DNA from: Limimaricola soesokkakensis
GTDB taxonomy: Bacteria > Pseudomonadota > Alphaproteobacteria > Rhodobacterales > Rhodobacteraceae
Assembly: GCF_900172345.1 (NCBI RefSeq)
Contig: NZ_FWFY01000006.1
Coordinates: 124,001-188,000 of the forward strand
Direction of reading: 5' to 3'
Length of the DNA: 64,000 bases
Under the pieces are notes generated by a model, which was given only the letters and a program-made list of their open reading frames with translations, was not told the DNA's origin and made no database searches. The position numbers were made by a program, and so were the translations under genes. Of the stretch, positions 32,562 through 42,694 are shown piece after piece (the first letter of the stretch is position 1; every line of letters starts with the position of its first letter).

Positions 32562-33605
32562 ATGATCCGATTTCTCCTGTCGCGTCTTCTGACGTTGCTG
32601 GTCACGACCTTTGCCCTGACCTTCATCGTCTTCTTCCTGACCAATCTAGAGCCCAGCCTGGAGAAGATCGCGAAATCCGAGATCGGGACCCGCGTCTCCG
32701 ATGCCGAGGTAGAAAGCTGGCTCGACCGCAACGGCTATGGCGAGCCGATGCTGGTACGCTATGGCGAATGGCTCGGCGTGGTACCGGGCTGGACCCATAC
32801 GGTCGATGGCGAGGTGGTGGCCGGGCGCTGCGAGGCGCCGGCCGGCGCGGTCGAGGCCGGGGCTTTCTGCGGCATCATGCAGGGCGATTGGGGCTGGTCG
32901 ACCGTGTTTCGCCGCGACGTGGCCGAGATCATCGGCCGCAGCCTCGCGCTGACCGGCAAGCTGATGTTCTGGGTAATGATGGTGATGGTCCCCGGCGCGC
33001 TGATCCTCGGCGTGCTGGCGGGGATGCGCGAGGGCTCGAAGCTTGACCGCTCGCTCTCGACCGTGTCGATCCTGACCACCGCGACGCCGGAATACGTCTC
33101 GGGCGTGGTGTTCATCGCCGTCTTCGCCTCCACGGCGGTCGGCCTGCGATGGTTCAACGGCTCGGCCACTTCCGCGATGGAAGACGCCACTTTCGAGAAC
33201 TTCACCCTGCCGGTTCTGACCATCGCGCTATACGGCATGGGCTACATCGCCCGGATGACGCGGGCCTCGATGACCGAGGTGATGACCGCGCAATACATCC
33301 GCACCGCCCGGCTCAAGGGCGTCTCGTTTCCCATGATCGTGCTGCGCCACGCGCTCAGGAACGCGCTGATCGCCCCGTTCACGGTGATCATGCTGCAGTT
33401 CCCGTGGCTGCTGAACGGCGTGGTGATCGTCGAGACCCTGTTCAACTACAAGGGCTTCGGCTGGACGCTGGTGCAGGCGGCCGGCAACAACGACATCGAG
33501 TTGCTGCTCGGCGTCTCGGTCGTCTCGGTGGTGGTGGTGCTGCTGACGCAGCTCATCTCCGACATCGGCTATGTCTATCTCAACCCGCGCATCCGCGTCT
33601 CGTAA
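32562..33605 (+). CDS. ABC transporter permease, DppB type
   Basis: A 347-residue inner-membrane permease of the BPD_transp_1 family. The first helix begins MIRFLLSRLLTLLVTTFALTF. The ATPase-contacting EAA loop reads YIRTARLKGVSFPMIVLRHALRNAL. A roughly 100-residue periplasmic stretch between helices 1 and 2, with two cysteines, is typical of DppB-like proteins. ATG at 32562 was chosen because it begins the first helix. It pairs with the next permease gene. Confidence 0.88.
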   Translation: MIRFLLSRLLTLLVTTFALTFIVFFLTNLEPSLEKIAKSEIGTRVSDAEVESWLDRNGYGEPMLVRYGEWLGVVPGWTHTVDGEVVAGRCEAPAGAVEAGAFCGIMQGDWGWSTVFRRDVAEIIGRSLALTGKLMFWVMMVMVPGALILGVLAGMREGSKLDRSLSTVSILTTATPEYVSGVVFIAVFASTAVGLRWFNGSATSAMEDATFENFTLPVLTIALYGMGYIARMTRASMTEVMTAQYIRTARLKGVSFPMIVLRHALRNALIAPFTVIMLQFPWLLNGVVIVETLFNYKGFGWTLVQAAGNNDIELLLGVSVVSVVVVLLTQLISDIGYVYLNPRIRVS

Positions 33606-33617
33606 GGAGGTCAGCCC

Positions 33618-35069
33618 TTGGAACCGCTGAGCTGGACCGGCCCTTGGGGCGCTTGGTTGAACCCGCTGCTGGGACTGTCGGTCGCGGGCCTCGTGGCCGC
33701 GTCGCTCCTGTCGCTCGTGCTTTCGCTGGTCAGCGCGCCGGTGCGGCGCCAGAGCCTGCCCGATGGCACGCTCGCGGCGCGCGCCGGCCTGCACGGATTG
33801 GCCGATCTCGCCGGCCGCGCCTTCTTGTGGCTCACCGCGCTGGTGCTGGCGCTTTACCTAATGTTGCCGCTGCTTCTGCCCTATGGCGCGCTGGGCATTC
33901 TCGGCGAGATGTCGCAGCGCTTCCTGCCGGTCTGGATCGCCCTGGCCCTGACCTTCGGCCTGTCGATCGCTTTCAAACGGCGCCTCGGCCTTTATGGCAA
34001 GCTGTTCGACAGCACGATCGGCATGGCGGGCTTCGCATTGGTGATGTTCTGGGTCTTCACCGCGCTCTTCGCGGGGCTGTTCGACATGATTGCTACCCAT
34101 GATCCGCTGACCGCGCTGTCGGGGATGAAGAACAAGGTACCCGGCACGCCACTGGCGATGGCCGATGACGGGGTCTATCCGCATTACCTTCTGGGCGGCG
34201 ACAATCTCGCGCGTGACGTGTTCTCGCGCATGGTGCACGGCTCGTGGATCGTGGTGCAGATCGCGCCGCTGGCGACGATTTTCGCTTTCTTGGTCGGCAT
34301 CACGCTCGGTCTTCCGGCGGGCTTCTACGCGGGCCGCCTCGATACGTTACTGTCGTTTCTCGCCAACCTGATCCTCGCCTTTCCGGTGATCCTGCTGTTC
34401 TACCTGCTGGTCACGCCCGAAATGGTGCAAACGGGCGTACCGGCCTACATGGCAATGGTGCTGTTCCTGTTCCCCATCGCCTTTTTCGGGGTGCTGCTGA
34501 ACGCGCGGCTCGCGCCGCGCCCGATGCTGCGCCTCGTCGTGCTGGCCACGCTGCTGCTGTTCGGCGGCTGGCTCTATCTCTCGATGGTGAGCCAGGACGG
34601 CACACCGGTCGATTTCTGGCCCGACGCGCTCGACCTGTTCGACGTGCCCGGCGGCATCCTCGTGGTCTTCGTAAGCGTCGTCTTCGTCAATGCGCCCACG
34701 GTGTTCCGGATCGTCCGCGGCCTGACCATGGACATCAAGACCCGCGACTACGTCGCCGCGGCCCAGACCCGCGGCGAGAGCCCGTGGTACATCATGCTGT
34801 GGGAGATCCTGCCTAATGCGCGGGGTCCGCTGATCGTCGATTTCTGCCTACGCATCGGCTACACGACGATCCTCTTGGGCACGCTCGGCTTCTTCGGTCT
34901 CGGCCTGCCGCCGGACAGCCCCGACTGGGGCTCGACCATCAATCTCGGTCGCCGCTTGCTGTCGATCTACCCGCATGCCGCGATGGTACCCGCACTTGCG
35001 CTCTTGAGCCTCGTCCTCGGCCTGAACCTTCTGGCGGACGGTTTGCGCGAGGAGAGCCTGAGGGACTGA
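33618..35069 (+). CDS. ABC transporter permease, DppC type, unusually long
   Basis: A 483-residue permease; normal DppC-like proteins have about 290-310. The core is recognisable: HYLLGGDNLARDVFSRMVHG and the EAA loop RDYVAAAQTRGESPWYIML, ending with GLGLPPDSPDWGSTI. Extra material consists of about three additional hydrophobic helices before the core (residues 1-155) and an insertion of roughly 75 residues with further helices before the EAA loop. Start is TTG at 33618, supported by AAGGAGG 7 bases upstream. Elongated permeases of this kind occur in some peptide-type importers (YejE-like), which may be its closest relatives. Confidence 0.85.
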   Translation: MEPLSWTGPWGAWLNPLLGLSVAGLVAASLLSLVLSLVSAPVRRQSLPDGTLAARAGLHGLADLAGRAFLWLTALVLALYLMLPLLLPYGALGILGEMSQRFLPVWIALALTFGLSIAFKRRLGLYGKLFDSTIGMAGFALVMFWVFTALFAGLFDMIATHDPLTALSGMKNKVPGTPLAMADDGVYPHYLLGGDNLARDVFSRMVHGSWIVVQIAPLATIFAFLVGITLGLPAGFYAGRLDTLLSFLANLILAFPVILLFYLLVTPEMVQTGVPAYMAMVLFLFPIAFFGVLLNARLAPRPMLRLVVLATLLLFGGWLYLSMVSQDGTPVDFWPDALDLFDVPGGILVVFVSVVFVNAPTVFRIVRGLTMDIKTRDYVAAAQTRGESPWYIMLWEILPNARGPLIVDFCLRIGYTTILLGTLGFFGLGLPPDSPDWGSTINLGRRLLSIYPHAAMVPALALLSLVLGLNLLADGLREESLRD

Positions 35070-35075
35070 TGGCCG

Positions 35076-35125
35076 ACTTTGTTCCCGAAATACGCCACGG
35101 GGGTCCGGGGGTGTGAAACCCCCGG
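35076..35125 (+). repeat. Post-stop repeat element, copy C, with G/C hairpin
   Basis: The core actttgttcccgaaatacg at 35076 is identical to copy A and starts 6 bases after the permease stop. It is followed by a hairpin with arms CCGGGGG (35105-35111) and CCCCCGG (35119-35125). It sits inside an operon, between permease and ATPase genes, so it may attenuate or process the mRNA rather than end it. Confidence 0.7.
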
Positions 35126-35165
35126 TCCCGCAGTTTCCGCCCGCGCGCCGCATCAGGAGTGCAAG

Positions 35166-37271
35166 ATGACCGATACCGCGACAGATCCCGCCCTCGAGGT
35201 CGCTCCCGGCGAGCCGATCCTCGAGATCCGCAACCTGTCCATTTCCTTCTTCACCCGCACGCGCGAGATCCCGGCGGTGATGGACTTCTCCGCCACCGTT
35301 CGCGCCGGCGAGGCGCTGGGCCTCGTCGGGGAATCCGGCTGCGGCAAGTCCACCGTGGCACTGGGCGTGATGCAGGATCTCGGCGTCAACGGCCGCATCA
35401 CCGGCGGCTCGATCAAGTTCCGCGGCGAGGAGCTGACGACGATGTCGCCCGCACGCCTGCGCGAGATCCGCGGCCGCGACATCGCGATGATCTACCAAGA
35501 GCCGATGGCCTCGCTGAACCCGGCGCTCAAGATCGACCGGCAGCTCATGGAGGTGCCGATGATCCACGAGGGGATCTCGGCCGAGGAGGCGCGCGCCCGC
35601 GCCCTCGAGGTGGTGCGCGACGTGCGCCTGCCCGACCCCGAGCGGATCCTCGACGCCTACCCGCACCAGCTCTCGGGCGGCCAGCAGCAGCGCATCGTCA
35701 TCGCCATGGCGCTGATGTCGAAGCCCGCGCTGCTGATCCTCGACGAGCCCACTACGGCGCTCGACGTCACCGTCGAGGCGGCGGTGATCGATCTGGTGCG
35801 CGAGTTGGGAGTGAAATACGGCACTTCGATGCTGTTCATCAGCCACAATCTCGGGCTGGTGCTGGAGACCTGCGACCGGATCTGCGTGATGTATTCGGGC
35901 GAAGCGGTCGAGCGCGGCCGTATCGGCGAGGTCTTCGACGAGATGCGCCACCCCTATACGCAGGCGCTGTTCCGGGCGATCCCCCTGCCCGGCGCTGACA
36001 AGGCGACGCGGCCGCTGATCGCCATTCCCGGCAACTTCCCCCTGCCCGACGAGCGCCCGCCGGGCTGCAATTTCGGCCCGCGCTGCGACTACTTCCAACA
36101 GGGCCGCTGCGACGCGCAGCCGATCCCGATGATCGAGGTGCCCGGCGACGGTCACGAAGCCCGCTGCATCCGCACCAACGAGATCGACTGGGACGCGCCA
36201 CCGGAGGTTTCCGATCACCGTGAAAGCACGGAGATCGGCGAGGTGGTCCTCAAGGTCGATGGGCTGCAGAAGTATTATCAGGTTTCGCGCCCCGGCCTTC
36301 TGGGCGGCGGCGAGGCGCAGGTGGTCAAGGCCAACGAGACGCTGAGCTTCGAGGCGCATGAAAGCGAAACGCTGGCCATCGTCGGCGAATCCGGCTGCGG
36401 CAAGTCCACCTTGGCCAAGGTGCTGATGGGGCTGGAGACGGCGACGGCGGGCGGCGTCGAGCTCGATGGCCGCGCCGTGGGCGACGTGCCGATCGAAAAG
36501 CGCGACACGCGCACCGTGGCTGATGTGCAGATGGTGTTCCAGAACCCGTTCGACACGCTGAACCCGTCGATGACGGTGGGGCGGCAGATCATCCGGGCGC
36601 TGGAGATCTTCGGCGTCGGCGACAGTCCACGCGACCGCAAGCGGCGGATGCTGGAGCTTCTCGATCTCGTGAAGCTGCCGCGCGAATTCGCAACCCGGAT
36701 GCCGCGCCAGCTCTCCGGTGGCCAGAAACAGCGGGTGGGCATCGCGCGCGCCTTTGCCGGCGGCGCCCGGATCGTCGTGGCCGACGAGCCGGTCTCGGCG
36801 CTCGACGTTTCCGTCCAGGCCGCCGTCACCGACCTGTTGATGGAGATCCAGCGCGAGCAGAAGACGACGCTGCTTTTCATCAGCCACGACCTATCGATCG
36901 TGCGCTACCTCGCCGACCGGGTGATGGTGATGTATCTCGGCCATGTGGTCGAGATCGGCACGGCGCGGGAGGTCTTCGCGCCGCCCTACCACCCCTATAC
37001 AGAGGCGCTGCTCTCGGCGGTGCCGATCGCCGACACCCATATCGAGAAGAAGCACATCGTGCTGGAGGGCGACGTGCCCTCGGCGATGAATCCGCCTTCG
37101 GGTTGCCCGTTCCAGACGCGTTGCCGCTGGAAGTCCCGGGTCCCGGACGACCTGTGCGAACGCGAAGTGCCGCCGATGGTCGAGTTCGCGCCGGGTCACA
37201 AGGTGAAGTGCCACCTGAGCCAAGAAGAATTCGCCTCGATGGAGCCGGTGATCACGCTCGCCGAAAACTAG
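35166..37271 (+). CDS. ABC transporter double ATP-binding protein (DppD-DppF fusion)
   Basis: A 701-residue cytoplasmic ATPase with two complete nucleotide-binding domains. Domain 1 has Walker A GESGCGKST, signature LSGGQQQRIVIA and Walker B LLILDEPTTALD. Domain 2 repeats GESGCGKST, LSGGQKQRVGIA and VVADEPVSALD. Each is followed by an oligopeptide-type C-terminal segment with cysteines (CNFGPRCDYF, CPFQTRCRW). One polypeptide thus replaces the usual DppD plus DppF pair. ATG at 35166 follows AGGAG. It completes the importer operon. Confidence 0.93.
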   Translation: MTDTATDPALEVAPGEPILEIRNLSISFFTRTREIPAVMDFSATVRAGEALGLVGESGCGKSTVALGVMQDLGVNGRITGGSIKFRGEELTTMSPARLREIRGRDIAMIYQEPMASLNPALKIDRQLMEVPMIHEGISAEEARARALEVVRDVRLPDPERILDAYPHQLSGGQQQRIVIAMALMSKPALLILDEPTTALDVTVEAAVIDLVRELGVKYGTSMLFISHNLGLVLETCDRICVMYSGEAVERGRIGEVFDEMRHPYTQALFRAIPLPGADKATRPLIAIPGNFPLPDERPPGCNFGPRCDYFQQGRCDAQPIPMIEVPGDGHEARCIRTNEIDWDAPPEVSDHRESTEIGEVVLKVDGLQKYYQVSRPGLLGGGEAQVVKANETLSFEAHESETLAIVGESGCGKSTLAKVLMGLETATAGGVELDGRAVGDVPIEKRDTRTVADVQMVFQNPFDTLNPSMTVGRQIIRALEIFGVGDSPRDRKRRMLELLDLVKLPREFATRMPRQLSGGQKQRVGIARAFAGGARIVVADEPVSALDVSVQAAVTDLLMEIQREQKTTLLFISHDLSIVRYLADRVMVMYLGHVVEIGTAREVFAPPYHPYTEALLSAVPIADTHIEKKHIVLEGDVPSAMNPPSGCPFQTRCRWKSRVPDDLCEREVPPMVEFAPGHKVKCHLSQEEFASMEPVITLAEN

Positions 37272-37310
37272 CGGATGCCAATGGAACAAGCGGGCCCCGC
37301 ATCCGCTTGT
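37271..37310 (+). terminator. Possible weak terminator after the ABC operon
   Basis: Inverted repeat GCGGATGC (37271-37278) and GCATCCGC (37299-37306) with a 20-base loop, followed by TTGT. It begins in the stop codon of the ATPase gene. The T-run is poor, so function is uncertain. Confidence 0.3.
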
Positions 37311-37316
37311 CCGGGC

Positions 37317-38150
37317 ATGACACAGCAGAATCTCCAATGGGCAGTGCCCGTCATGCGCGCTGGCTATGCCGGTCGCGGTCTCATTTACCTTGTCGTGGCG
37401 GTGCTCTCGCTTCTGGCGATCTGGCGCGGATCGACGCCGGAGGGCACCGGCGAAGCGATGGCGTCGCTGGAGCGGGCCTGGTGGGGCATCGCGCTGCTGG
37501 CGCTGATCGCCATCGGCCTCGCGGCCTACGGGATCTGGCGCCTCGTCGCCGCCTTCTGGGATCTCGAGGCGCATGGCAGCGAGGCCAAGGGCATCATCGC
37601 GCGGATCGGCCAGGTGGTGACCGGCCTGATCCATCTCGGCCTCGCCTTCACGGCGGCGGCGATCCTGATGCCGTCCTCCTCCGGCTCGAACGGCGGCTCC
37701 AGCCTCGACAAGTGGACCGCCAAGATCATGCAGATGCCCTTCGGCCAGTGGATCGTCGGCATTGCCGGGCTGATCGGCCTCGGCGCGGGCATCTATTACA
37801 TTTGGAAGGGCGTCTCGCACAAATACATGGAGAACCTGCGTGCCAAGCCGATGACGCTGAAGCTGCAACCGGCGCTGACCACCGGTCTCGTCGCCAATGG
37901 TGCAGTGATCGCCATCGTCGGCTTCCTCTTGGCCTATGCGGCATGGACGCTGAACCCCAGCGAGGCCGGCGGCCTGGCCGAGGCCTTCGACTGGCTGCGC
38001 GAGAAACCTTACGGAACGGTGCTCGTGACCGCTCTCGCGGTGGGGCTTCTGGGCTTTTCGCTATTTTGCTTCGTCAACGCCGTCTACCGGATCGTGCCGA
38101 AGCTGAAGACTGACGACATGGAGACGCTGGCACGCCGCCTCGCCTCCTAA
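37317..38150 (+). CDS. DUF1206 membrane protein
   Basis: A 277-residue protein with six hydrophobic helices in three similar pairs, the layout of DUF1206. Repeated themes such as [38 protein letters not shown] and [18 protein letters not shown] show the internal triplication. No biochemical function is established for the family. ATG at 37317 was chosen over 37275 because the latter lies inside an inverted repeat. Its stop overlaps the convergent transglycosylase stop (CTAA, 38147-38150). Confidence 0.8.
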   Translation: MTQQNLQWAVPVMRAGYAGRGLIYLVVAVLSLLAIWRGSTPEGTGEAMASLERAWWGIALLALIAIGLAAYGIWRLVAAFWDLEAHGSEAKGIIARIGQVVTGLIHLGLAFTAAAILMPSSSGSNGGSSLDKWTAKIMQMPFGQWIVGIAGLIGLGAGIYYIWKGVSHKYMENLRAKPMTLKLQPALTTGLVANGAVIAIVGFLLAYAAWTLNPSEAGGLAEAFDWLREKPYGTVLVTALAVGLLGFSLFCFVNAVYRIVPKLKTDDMETLARRLAS

Positions 38151-38746
38151 CGGCCCAGAATCGCTTTCACATAATGCTGCGTCTCGGCATAGGGCGGGAC
38201 GCCGCCATACTTCTGCACGGCGCCGGGCCCGGCATTATAGGCCGCGAGCGCGAGGCGCCAATCGCCGAAGGCGTCGTGCTGCATCCTGAGATAGCGCGCA
38301 CCGCCTTCGAGATTCTGGCGCGGGTCCGTCGGATCGACACTCAAAAGCCGTGCCGTATCGGGCATCAGCTGCGCCAAGCCCAGCGCGCCCACCCGGCTTA
38401 CCGCACCGGCGTTCCACCCGCTTTCCTGCTGCACGAGGCGCAAGAACAGGTCTTCGGGGATGCGATGCTTGCGGGCCGCGTCGCGGGCCAACGTGAGATA
38501 GGGCCCGGCATAGCGGCCGGTAAAGGCCGGAGCCGCCACGACCTGCAACTCCTGCGGTATTTCGGCACGAGGCGGCTGCAGCCGAGAAGAGCTCGCATAT
38601 TGCGAGGCGGCCCGGCCGTCGAGCACGTTGAGTTGCGAGGCGAAGAGGCCCGGGGCCGAGCTGGTCGAGACCCGGTCGGCCGAGGCCGGTGTTGCGCAAA
38701 AAAGGCTCAGCGCCGCCAGCGCGGCGCCCGTCAGGTAATGGTACAT
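38147..38746 (-). CDS. Lytic transglycosylase, SLT family
   Basis: A 199-residue exported peptidoglycan-cleaving enzyme. The signal peptide spans about residues 1-23 ([15 protein letters not shown]). The catalytic SLT domain occupies the C-terminal half, with catalytic E108 in [20 protein letters not shown], then AQLMPDTA and [13 protein letters not shown]. It should generate 1,6-anhydromuropeptides, whose sugar is recycled by AnmK, encoded 0.7 kb away. ATG at 38746 has GGAGG 6 bases upstream. It is divergent from ssb. Confidence 0.92.
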   Translation of the reverse strand: MYHYLTGAALAALSLFCATPASADRVSTSSAPGLFASQLNVLDGRAASQYASSSRLQPPRAEIPQELQVVAAPAFTGRYAGPYLTLARDAARKHRIPEDLFLRLVQQESGWNAGAVSRVGALGLAQLMPDTARLLSVDPTDPRQNLEGGARYLRMQHDAFGDWRLALAAYNAGPGAVQKYGGVPPYAETQHYVKAILGR

Positions 38747-38919
38747 CGCGTCCCTCCGTTCCACCGGCTGGTTCCGGCGCTGGTGCGTTCGCTGCGCTCA
38801 CGCTAGCCGGGTTCGTGGCGGAAAGGGAAGCCGGAACCGGCGTTTCCCCTGTCATCCGATGCGCGCGGCGCATATTGTCGGCGCAACGAAATACGAGATT
38901 CGACAAGGCAGGAGGCGTT

Positions 38920-39426
38920 ATGGCCGGTTCCGTGAACAAGGTGATCCTCATCGGCAATCTGGGCCGCGACCCGGAGGTGCGGACCTTCCAGAATGGCGGC
39001 AAGGTGGTGAACCTGCGCGTCGCCACCTCCGAGACATGGAAGGACCGCAATACCGGCGAGCGTCGCGAGCGCACCGAATGGCATTCGGTCGCGATCTTCA
39101 ACGAGCCGCTGGGCCGGATCGCCGAGCAATATCTCAAGAAGGGCTCGACCGTTTATCTCGAGGGCCAGCTGGAAACCCGCAAGTGGCAGGACCAGCAGGG
39201 CAACGACCGCTATTCCACCGAGGTGGTGCTGCGGCCCTTCACCGGCAACCTCACCCTGCTCGGCGGCCGCGGCGATGGCGGTTCGGGCGGCGGTTATGGC
39301 GGCGATGACCGGGGCGGCTATGGCGGCGGCTCGGGTGGCTATGACGACCGCGGCGGCTATGGCGACAGCAACCAGGGCGGCAGCGGCGGTGGCAGCCGCG
39401 ATATCGACGACGAGATTCCGTTCTGA
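38920..39426 (+). CDS. ssb: Single-stranded DNA-binding protein
   Basis: A 168-residue SSB. The N-terminal OB fold starts [20 protein letters not shown] and continues to about residue 110. It is followed by a Gly/Tyr/Asp-rich disordered linker and the acidic tip DDEIPF, which recruits RecG, RecO and other partners. ATG at 38920 has AGGAGG 5 bases upstream. No LexA box was seen upstream. A strong terminator follows. Confidence 0.97.
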   Translation: MAGSVNKVILIGNLGRDPEVRTFQNGGKVVNLRVATSETWKDRNTGERRERTEWHSVAIFNEPLGRIAEQYLKKGSTVYLEGQLETRKWQDQQGNDRYSTEVVLRPFTGNLTLLGGRGDGGSGGGYGGDDRGGYGGGSGGYDDRGGYGDSNQGGSGGGSRDIDDEIPF

Positions 39427-39450
39427 GATCGGCCCCTTCCGACGACCAGG

Positions 39451-39483
39451 CGCCGCCCCCTTCGGGGCGGCGTCTTTCGTTTT
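39451..39483 (+). terminator. Rho-independent terminator of ssb
   Basis: Stem CGCCGCCCC (39451-39459) with GGGGCGGCG (39464-39472), loop CTTC, followed by a T-rich tail (tctttcgtttt). It reaches the stop codon of convergent anmK. Confidence 0.88.
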
Positions 39484-40606
39484 AGCCCAGCGCCACCGCG
39501 AGTTCGCCGGGACGGCTGAGCGTGCCGCCGCCCACCGCCGCGCGCACGCCGGTGGTGCCCGGAGCCGAGGTCGGCAACCCGCGCGCCACGCGCACGGCGA
39601 GATAGGCGAAGGCCTGCGCTTCCAGCATGTCGCCGTCGAGCCCCACTGCCTCGACCGGCGCGACCGGGCAGTCGCAGCCTGCCGCGATCATCTTCATCAT
39701 CACCGGGTTGTGGCGCCCGCCGCCCGTCGCCAGCAGCCGGTCGGGCGGTGTCGGGCAATGCTCCATGCCGCGCATCACGCCTGCGGCAACGCAGGCGGTA
39801 AGCGTCGCCGCCGCATCCGCATCCGACAGGTTGGTCACCTCGCGCGACAACCCGGCAAAGGCATCGCGGTCGAGCGATTTCGGCGCCATGCGGAAGAAAT
39901 GCGGGTGCTGCAGGAAGCGCTCCACGATGGCGTCCTTCACCTCGCCCTTGGCGGCCAGCGCCCCACCCTCGTCCAGCGCCCAGCCCAGCCGCGATCGCAC
40001 GAGATCGTTGATCGGCGCATTGGCGGGGCCGGTGTCGAAGGCCAGCAGCGCGCCCTCGGCCTCGGGGCGGGCGAAGCCCGGATCGGCAAAGGTCAGATTG
40101 CCGACACCGCCGAGATTGAGAAATGCCAGCGGCGCCTCGGCGCCCACGAATTTCGCCAGCGCGAAATGGTAGAACGGCGCCAGCGGCGCGCCTTCGCCGC
40201 CGAAGCGCACATCCGAGCTGCGGAAATCCCAGACCACGGGCACGCCCAGCGCCTCGGCGAGGATTGCGCCGGAACCGGCCTGATGCGTGCCGCGTCCCTT
40301 GGGATCATGCGCCAGCGTCTGGCCATGAAACCCGATCAGATCGACGCCATCGAAGCCGGACAAGATCTCGGCATGGGCGGTCTCGACCACCTCCGCCGCC
40401 GCCTCGACCGCCTCGCCCTCCCACAGGCCGAGAGCGGCGCGCAGCACCTCGCGCTCGGCCTCCGAATAGGGCCTGTAGGCGCTCTCGCCAAAGCCGAAGA
40501 CGGTCTCGCCATCGGTTTCGATGATGGCGGCGTCGACCCCGTCGAGCGAGGTGCCCGACATCGCGCCCAAGGCCCTGATCCTGTCGCCTGTTCCGATCCG
40601 CCGCAT
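39482..40606 (-). CDS. anmK: Anhydro-N-acetylmuramic acid kinase
   Basis: A 374-residue sugar kinase that opens and phosphorylates 1,6-anhydro-MurNAc during cell-wall recycling. ATP and substrate motifs: [51 protein letters not shown] and [12 protein letters not shown]. Length is normal. It is divergent from tyrS with a 63-bp control region. Its product normally goes to MurQ, which is not in this window. Confidence 0.95.
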   Translation of the reverse strand: MRRIGTGDRIRALGAMSGTSLDGVDAAIIETDGETVFGFGESAYRPYSEAEREVLRAALGLWEGEAVEAAAEVVETAHAEILSGFDGVDLIGFHGQTLAHDPKGRGTHQAGSGAILAEALGVPVVWDFRSSDVRFGGEGAPLAPFYHFALAKFVGAEAPLAFLNLGGVGNLTFADPGFARPEAEGALLAFDTGPANAPINDLVRSRLGWALDEGGALAAKGEVKDAIVERFLQHPHFFRMAPKSLDRDAFAGLSREVTNLSDADAAATLTACVAAGVMRGMEHCPTPPDRLLATGGGRHNPVMMKMIAAGCDCPVAPVEAVGLDGDMLEAQAFAYLAVRVARGLPTSAPGTTGVRAAVGGGTLSRPGELAVALG

Positions 40607-40669
40607 CGCGCTTTCCCTCGCCCCGCTTGATGCCTATAGAGTGGCGCGACCAAGAGAGGGGCACAAGAC

Positions 40670-41920
40670 ATGACCTACCACCCCAAGAGCGACTTCATGT
40701 CCGTGATGATCGAGCGCGGCTATCTTGCCGACTGCACCGATTACCAGGGCTTGGACGAGGCGCTGTCGAGGGGGGTCGTGCCCGCCTATATCGGCTATGA
40801 CGCTACCGCGGCGTCGCTGCATGTGGGCCACCTGCTCAACGTGATGATGCTGCGCTGGCTGCAGAAGACCGGGCACAAGCCGATCACCCTGATGGGCGGC
40901 GGCACCACCAAGGTGGGCGATCCGAGCTTCCGCTCGGACGAACGGCCGCTGCTGGGCCCGGACCAGATCGCGTCGAACATCGCCGGTATGCAGAAGGTCT
41001 TCGCGCGCTACCTCTCCTATGGCGAGGGGCCGACCGACGCCCTCATGCTCGACAACGCCGAGTGGCTCGACAACCTCAACTACCTAGAGTTCCTGCGCGA
41101 CATCGGGCGGCATTTCTCGGTCAACCGGATGCTGAGCTTCGAGAGCGTGAAGTCGAGGATCGACCGCGAGCAGTCGCTGTCCTTCCTCGAATTCAACTAC
41201 ATGGTCCTCCAAGCCTACGACTTTCTCGAACTGAACCGCCGCTATGGCTGCGTGCTGCAGATGGGCGGCTCGGACCAGTGGGGCAACATCGTCAACGGCA
41301 TCGACCTGACGCGCCGCGTGCTCGACCACGAGATCTACGGGCTGACCTCGCCGCTGCTGACCACTTCGGACGGCCGCAAGATGGGCAAGAGCGCCGGTGG
41401 CGCGGTCTGGCTCAACGAGGATATGCTGAGCCCTTACGAGTTCTGGCAGTTCTGGCGCAACACCACCGATGCCGATGTCGGTCGCTTCCTCAAGCTCTAT
41501 ACCGAGCTGCCGGTGGCGGAGTGCGAGCGCCTTGGCGCGTTGTCCGGCTCCGAGATCAACGAGGCCAAGATCGTGCTGGCCGACGAGGTCACGGCGCTGC
41601 TGCATGGTCGCGAGGCCGCCGAGACCGCGAAGGCCACGGCGCGCGAGGTGTTCGAGAAGGGCGGCGTGGGTGACGACCTGCCGACGCTTACCCTGACCGA
41701 GGCCGAGGTGGCCGAGGGCATTTCGGTGGTGCAGCTGATCGTGCGCGCCGGGCTTGCCGCCTCGGGCAAGGAAGCCAAGCGGCTGATCTCTGACAACGGG
41801 GCAAGGCTCGACGACGCGCCGCTGACCGATGCCGGTCTGATGATCGACCGCGCGGCGCTGACCGCGCCGATCAAGCTCTCTGCGGGCAAGAAGCGTCACG
41901 CGCTGGTGCGGCTGGGCTAA
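40670..41920 (+). CDS. tyrS: Tyrosyl-tRNA synthetase
   Basis: A 416-residue class I synthetase. The HIGH counterpart is [12 protein letters not shown], the tyrosine pocket includes [10 protein letters not shown] and [12 protein letters not shown], and the KMSKS loop is [11 protein letters not shown]. An S4 RNA-binding domain closes the protein ([21 protein letters not shown]). Start at 40670 follows GAGAGGGG. A TATAGA at 40635-40640 may be its -10 box. A terminator follows the gene. Confidence 0.97.
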   Translation: MTYHPKSDFMSVMIERGYLADCTDYQGLDEALSRGVVPAYIGYDATAASLHVGHLLNVMMLRWLQKTGHKPITLMGGGTTKVGDPSFRSDERPLLGPDQIASNIAGMQKVFARYLSYGEGPTDALMLDNAEWLDNLNYLEFLRDIGRHFSVNRMLSFESVKSRIDREQSLSFLEFNYMVLQAYDFLELNRRYGCVLQMGGSDQWGNIVNGIDLTRRVLDHEIYGLTSPLLTTSDGRKMGKSAGGAVWLNEDMLSPYEFWQFWRNTTDADVGRFLKLYTELPVAECERLGALSGSEINEAKIVLADEVTALLHGREAAETAKATAREVFEKGGVGDDLPTLTLTEAEVAEGISVVQLIVRAGLAASGKEAKRLISDNGARLDDAPLTDAGLMIDRAALTAPIKLSAGKKRHALVRLG

Positions 41921-41947
41921 GACGACAGATCCAACATGGTGATGGCG

Positions 41948-41976
41948 AGGGCGGCGAAAGCCGCCCTTTCCTTTTG
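41948..41976 (+). terminator. Rho-independent terminator of tyrS
   Basis: Stem AGGGCGGC (41948-41955) with GCCGCCCT (41960-41967), tetraloop GAAA, followed by ttccttttg. Confidence 0.82.
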
Positions 41977-42046
41977 GACCAACCCGGCCCGCCGCAAGGA
42001 ACCATGCCATCCCCCTCCCGTTGGCCTGCCATCAGGGAGAGTTTTC

Positions 42047-42694
42047 ATGAAGGATGCCCTCGGACAACCGATCGATGCGGAGCGGCCCTATCTTCTGCTG
42101 CTGCTCGCCGGGCTCGGCTTTTTCGGCTGCGCCTCGCTCGTCGGCGGCACCATCGCCGCGCAGATCGTCGTGCCGGGACATGACTGGATCGCCGACACGA
42201 TCAGCGATCTCGGCGCGGGCGAATGGGAGATCATCATGGATGTCGCGCTCTACGGTTTTGCCGCGGGGCTCTTCGCCATGGCGCTGGCGGCGTCGCATGC
42301 GCATCTGGGCGGCATCGGCTGGTCCGCAGGCGTCGTGTCGCTCGCGATTCTCGCGGCGCTGGTCGTGGTGGTCGGCGCCCGAAACGAATACGGCGATGGG
42401 GATAGCGATGGCGTCGTCATCCACATATATCTCGTCTACGGGCTCGGCGCGCTGTTCCTCGCGGCACCGCTCAGCATGGCGGCGGGGTTCGGACGCGACC
42501 ATCCTTGGGCCCGGCTGGCCCTGATCGGTCTCGCGATCGCATGGGCGGTCGGCGTGCCGCTGTTCCTGATGGCGCCCACGACGATCGACGGGCTGGCCGA
42601 GCGGATCCTCGGCCTCATCGCCTGCGCCATCCTCGCGGTGATGGCATATGTGTTCTGGCGTCGCGGGCTCGATGCCCGCGAGGGCCGGCACTAA
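42047..42694 (+). CDS. DUF998 membrane protein
   Basis: A 215-residue protein with about six membrane helices. The first loop (PGHDWIADTISDLGAGEW) resembles the conserved D-x-I-S-D-L block of DUF998. The family has no proven function. ATG at 42047 follows AGGGAGA at a good distance. It is the only gene between the tyrS terminator and the convergent DUF3179 gene, with which it shares a 4-base stop overlap (CTAA, 42691-42694). Confidence 0.75.
   Translation: MKDALGQPIDAERPYLLLLLAGLGFFGCASLVGGTIAAQIVVPGHDWIADTISDLGAGEWEIIMDVALYGFAAGLFAMALAASHAHLGGIGWSAGVVSLAILAALVVVVGARNEYGDGDSDGVVIHIYLVYGLGALFLAAPLSMAAGFGRDHPWARLALIGLAIAWAVGVPLFLMAPTTIDGLAERILGLIACAILAVMAYVFWRRGLDAREGRH

Noticed and set aside
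38747-38919. LexA box upstream of ssb
   Set aside because: GTTC half-sites occur but not with 7-base spacing, so no SOS operator is called for ssb.
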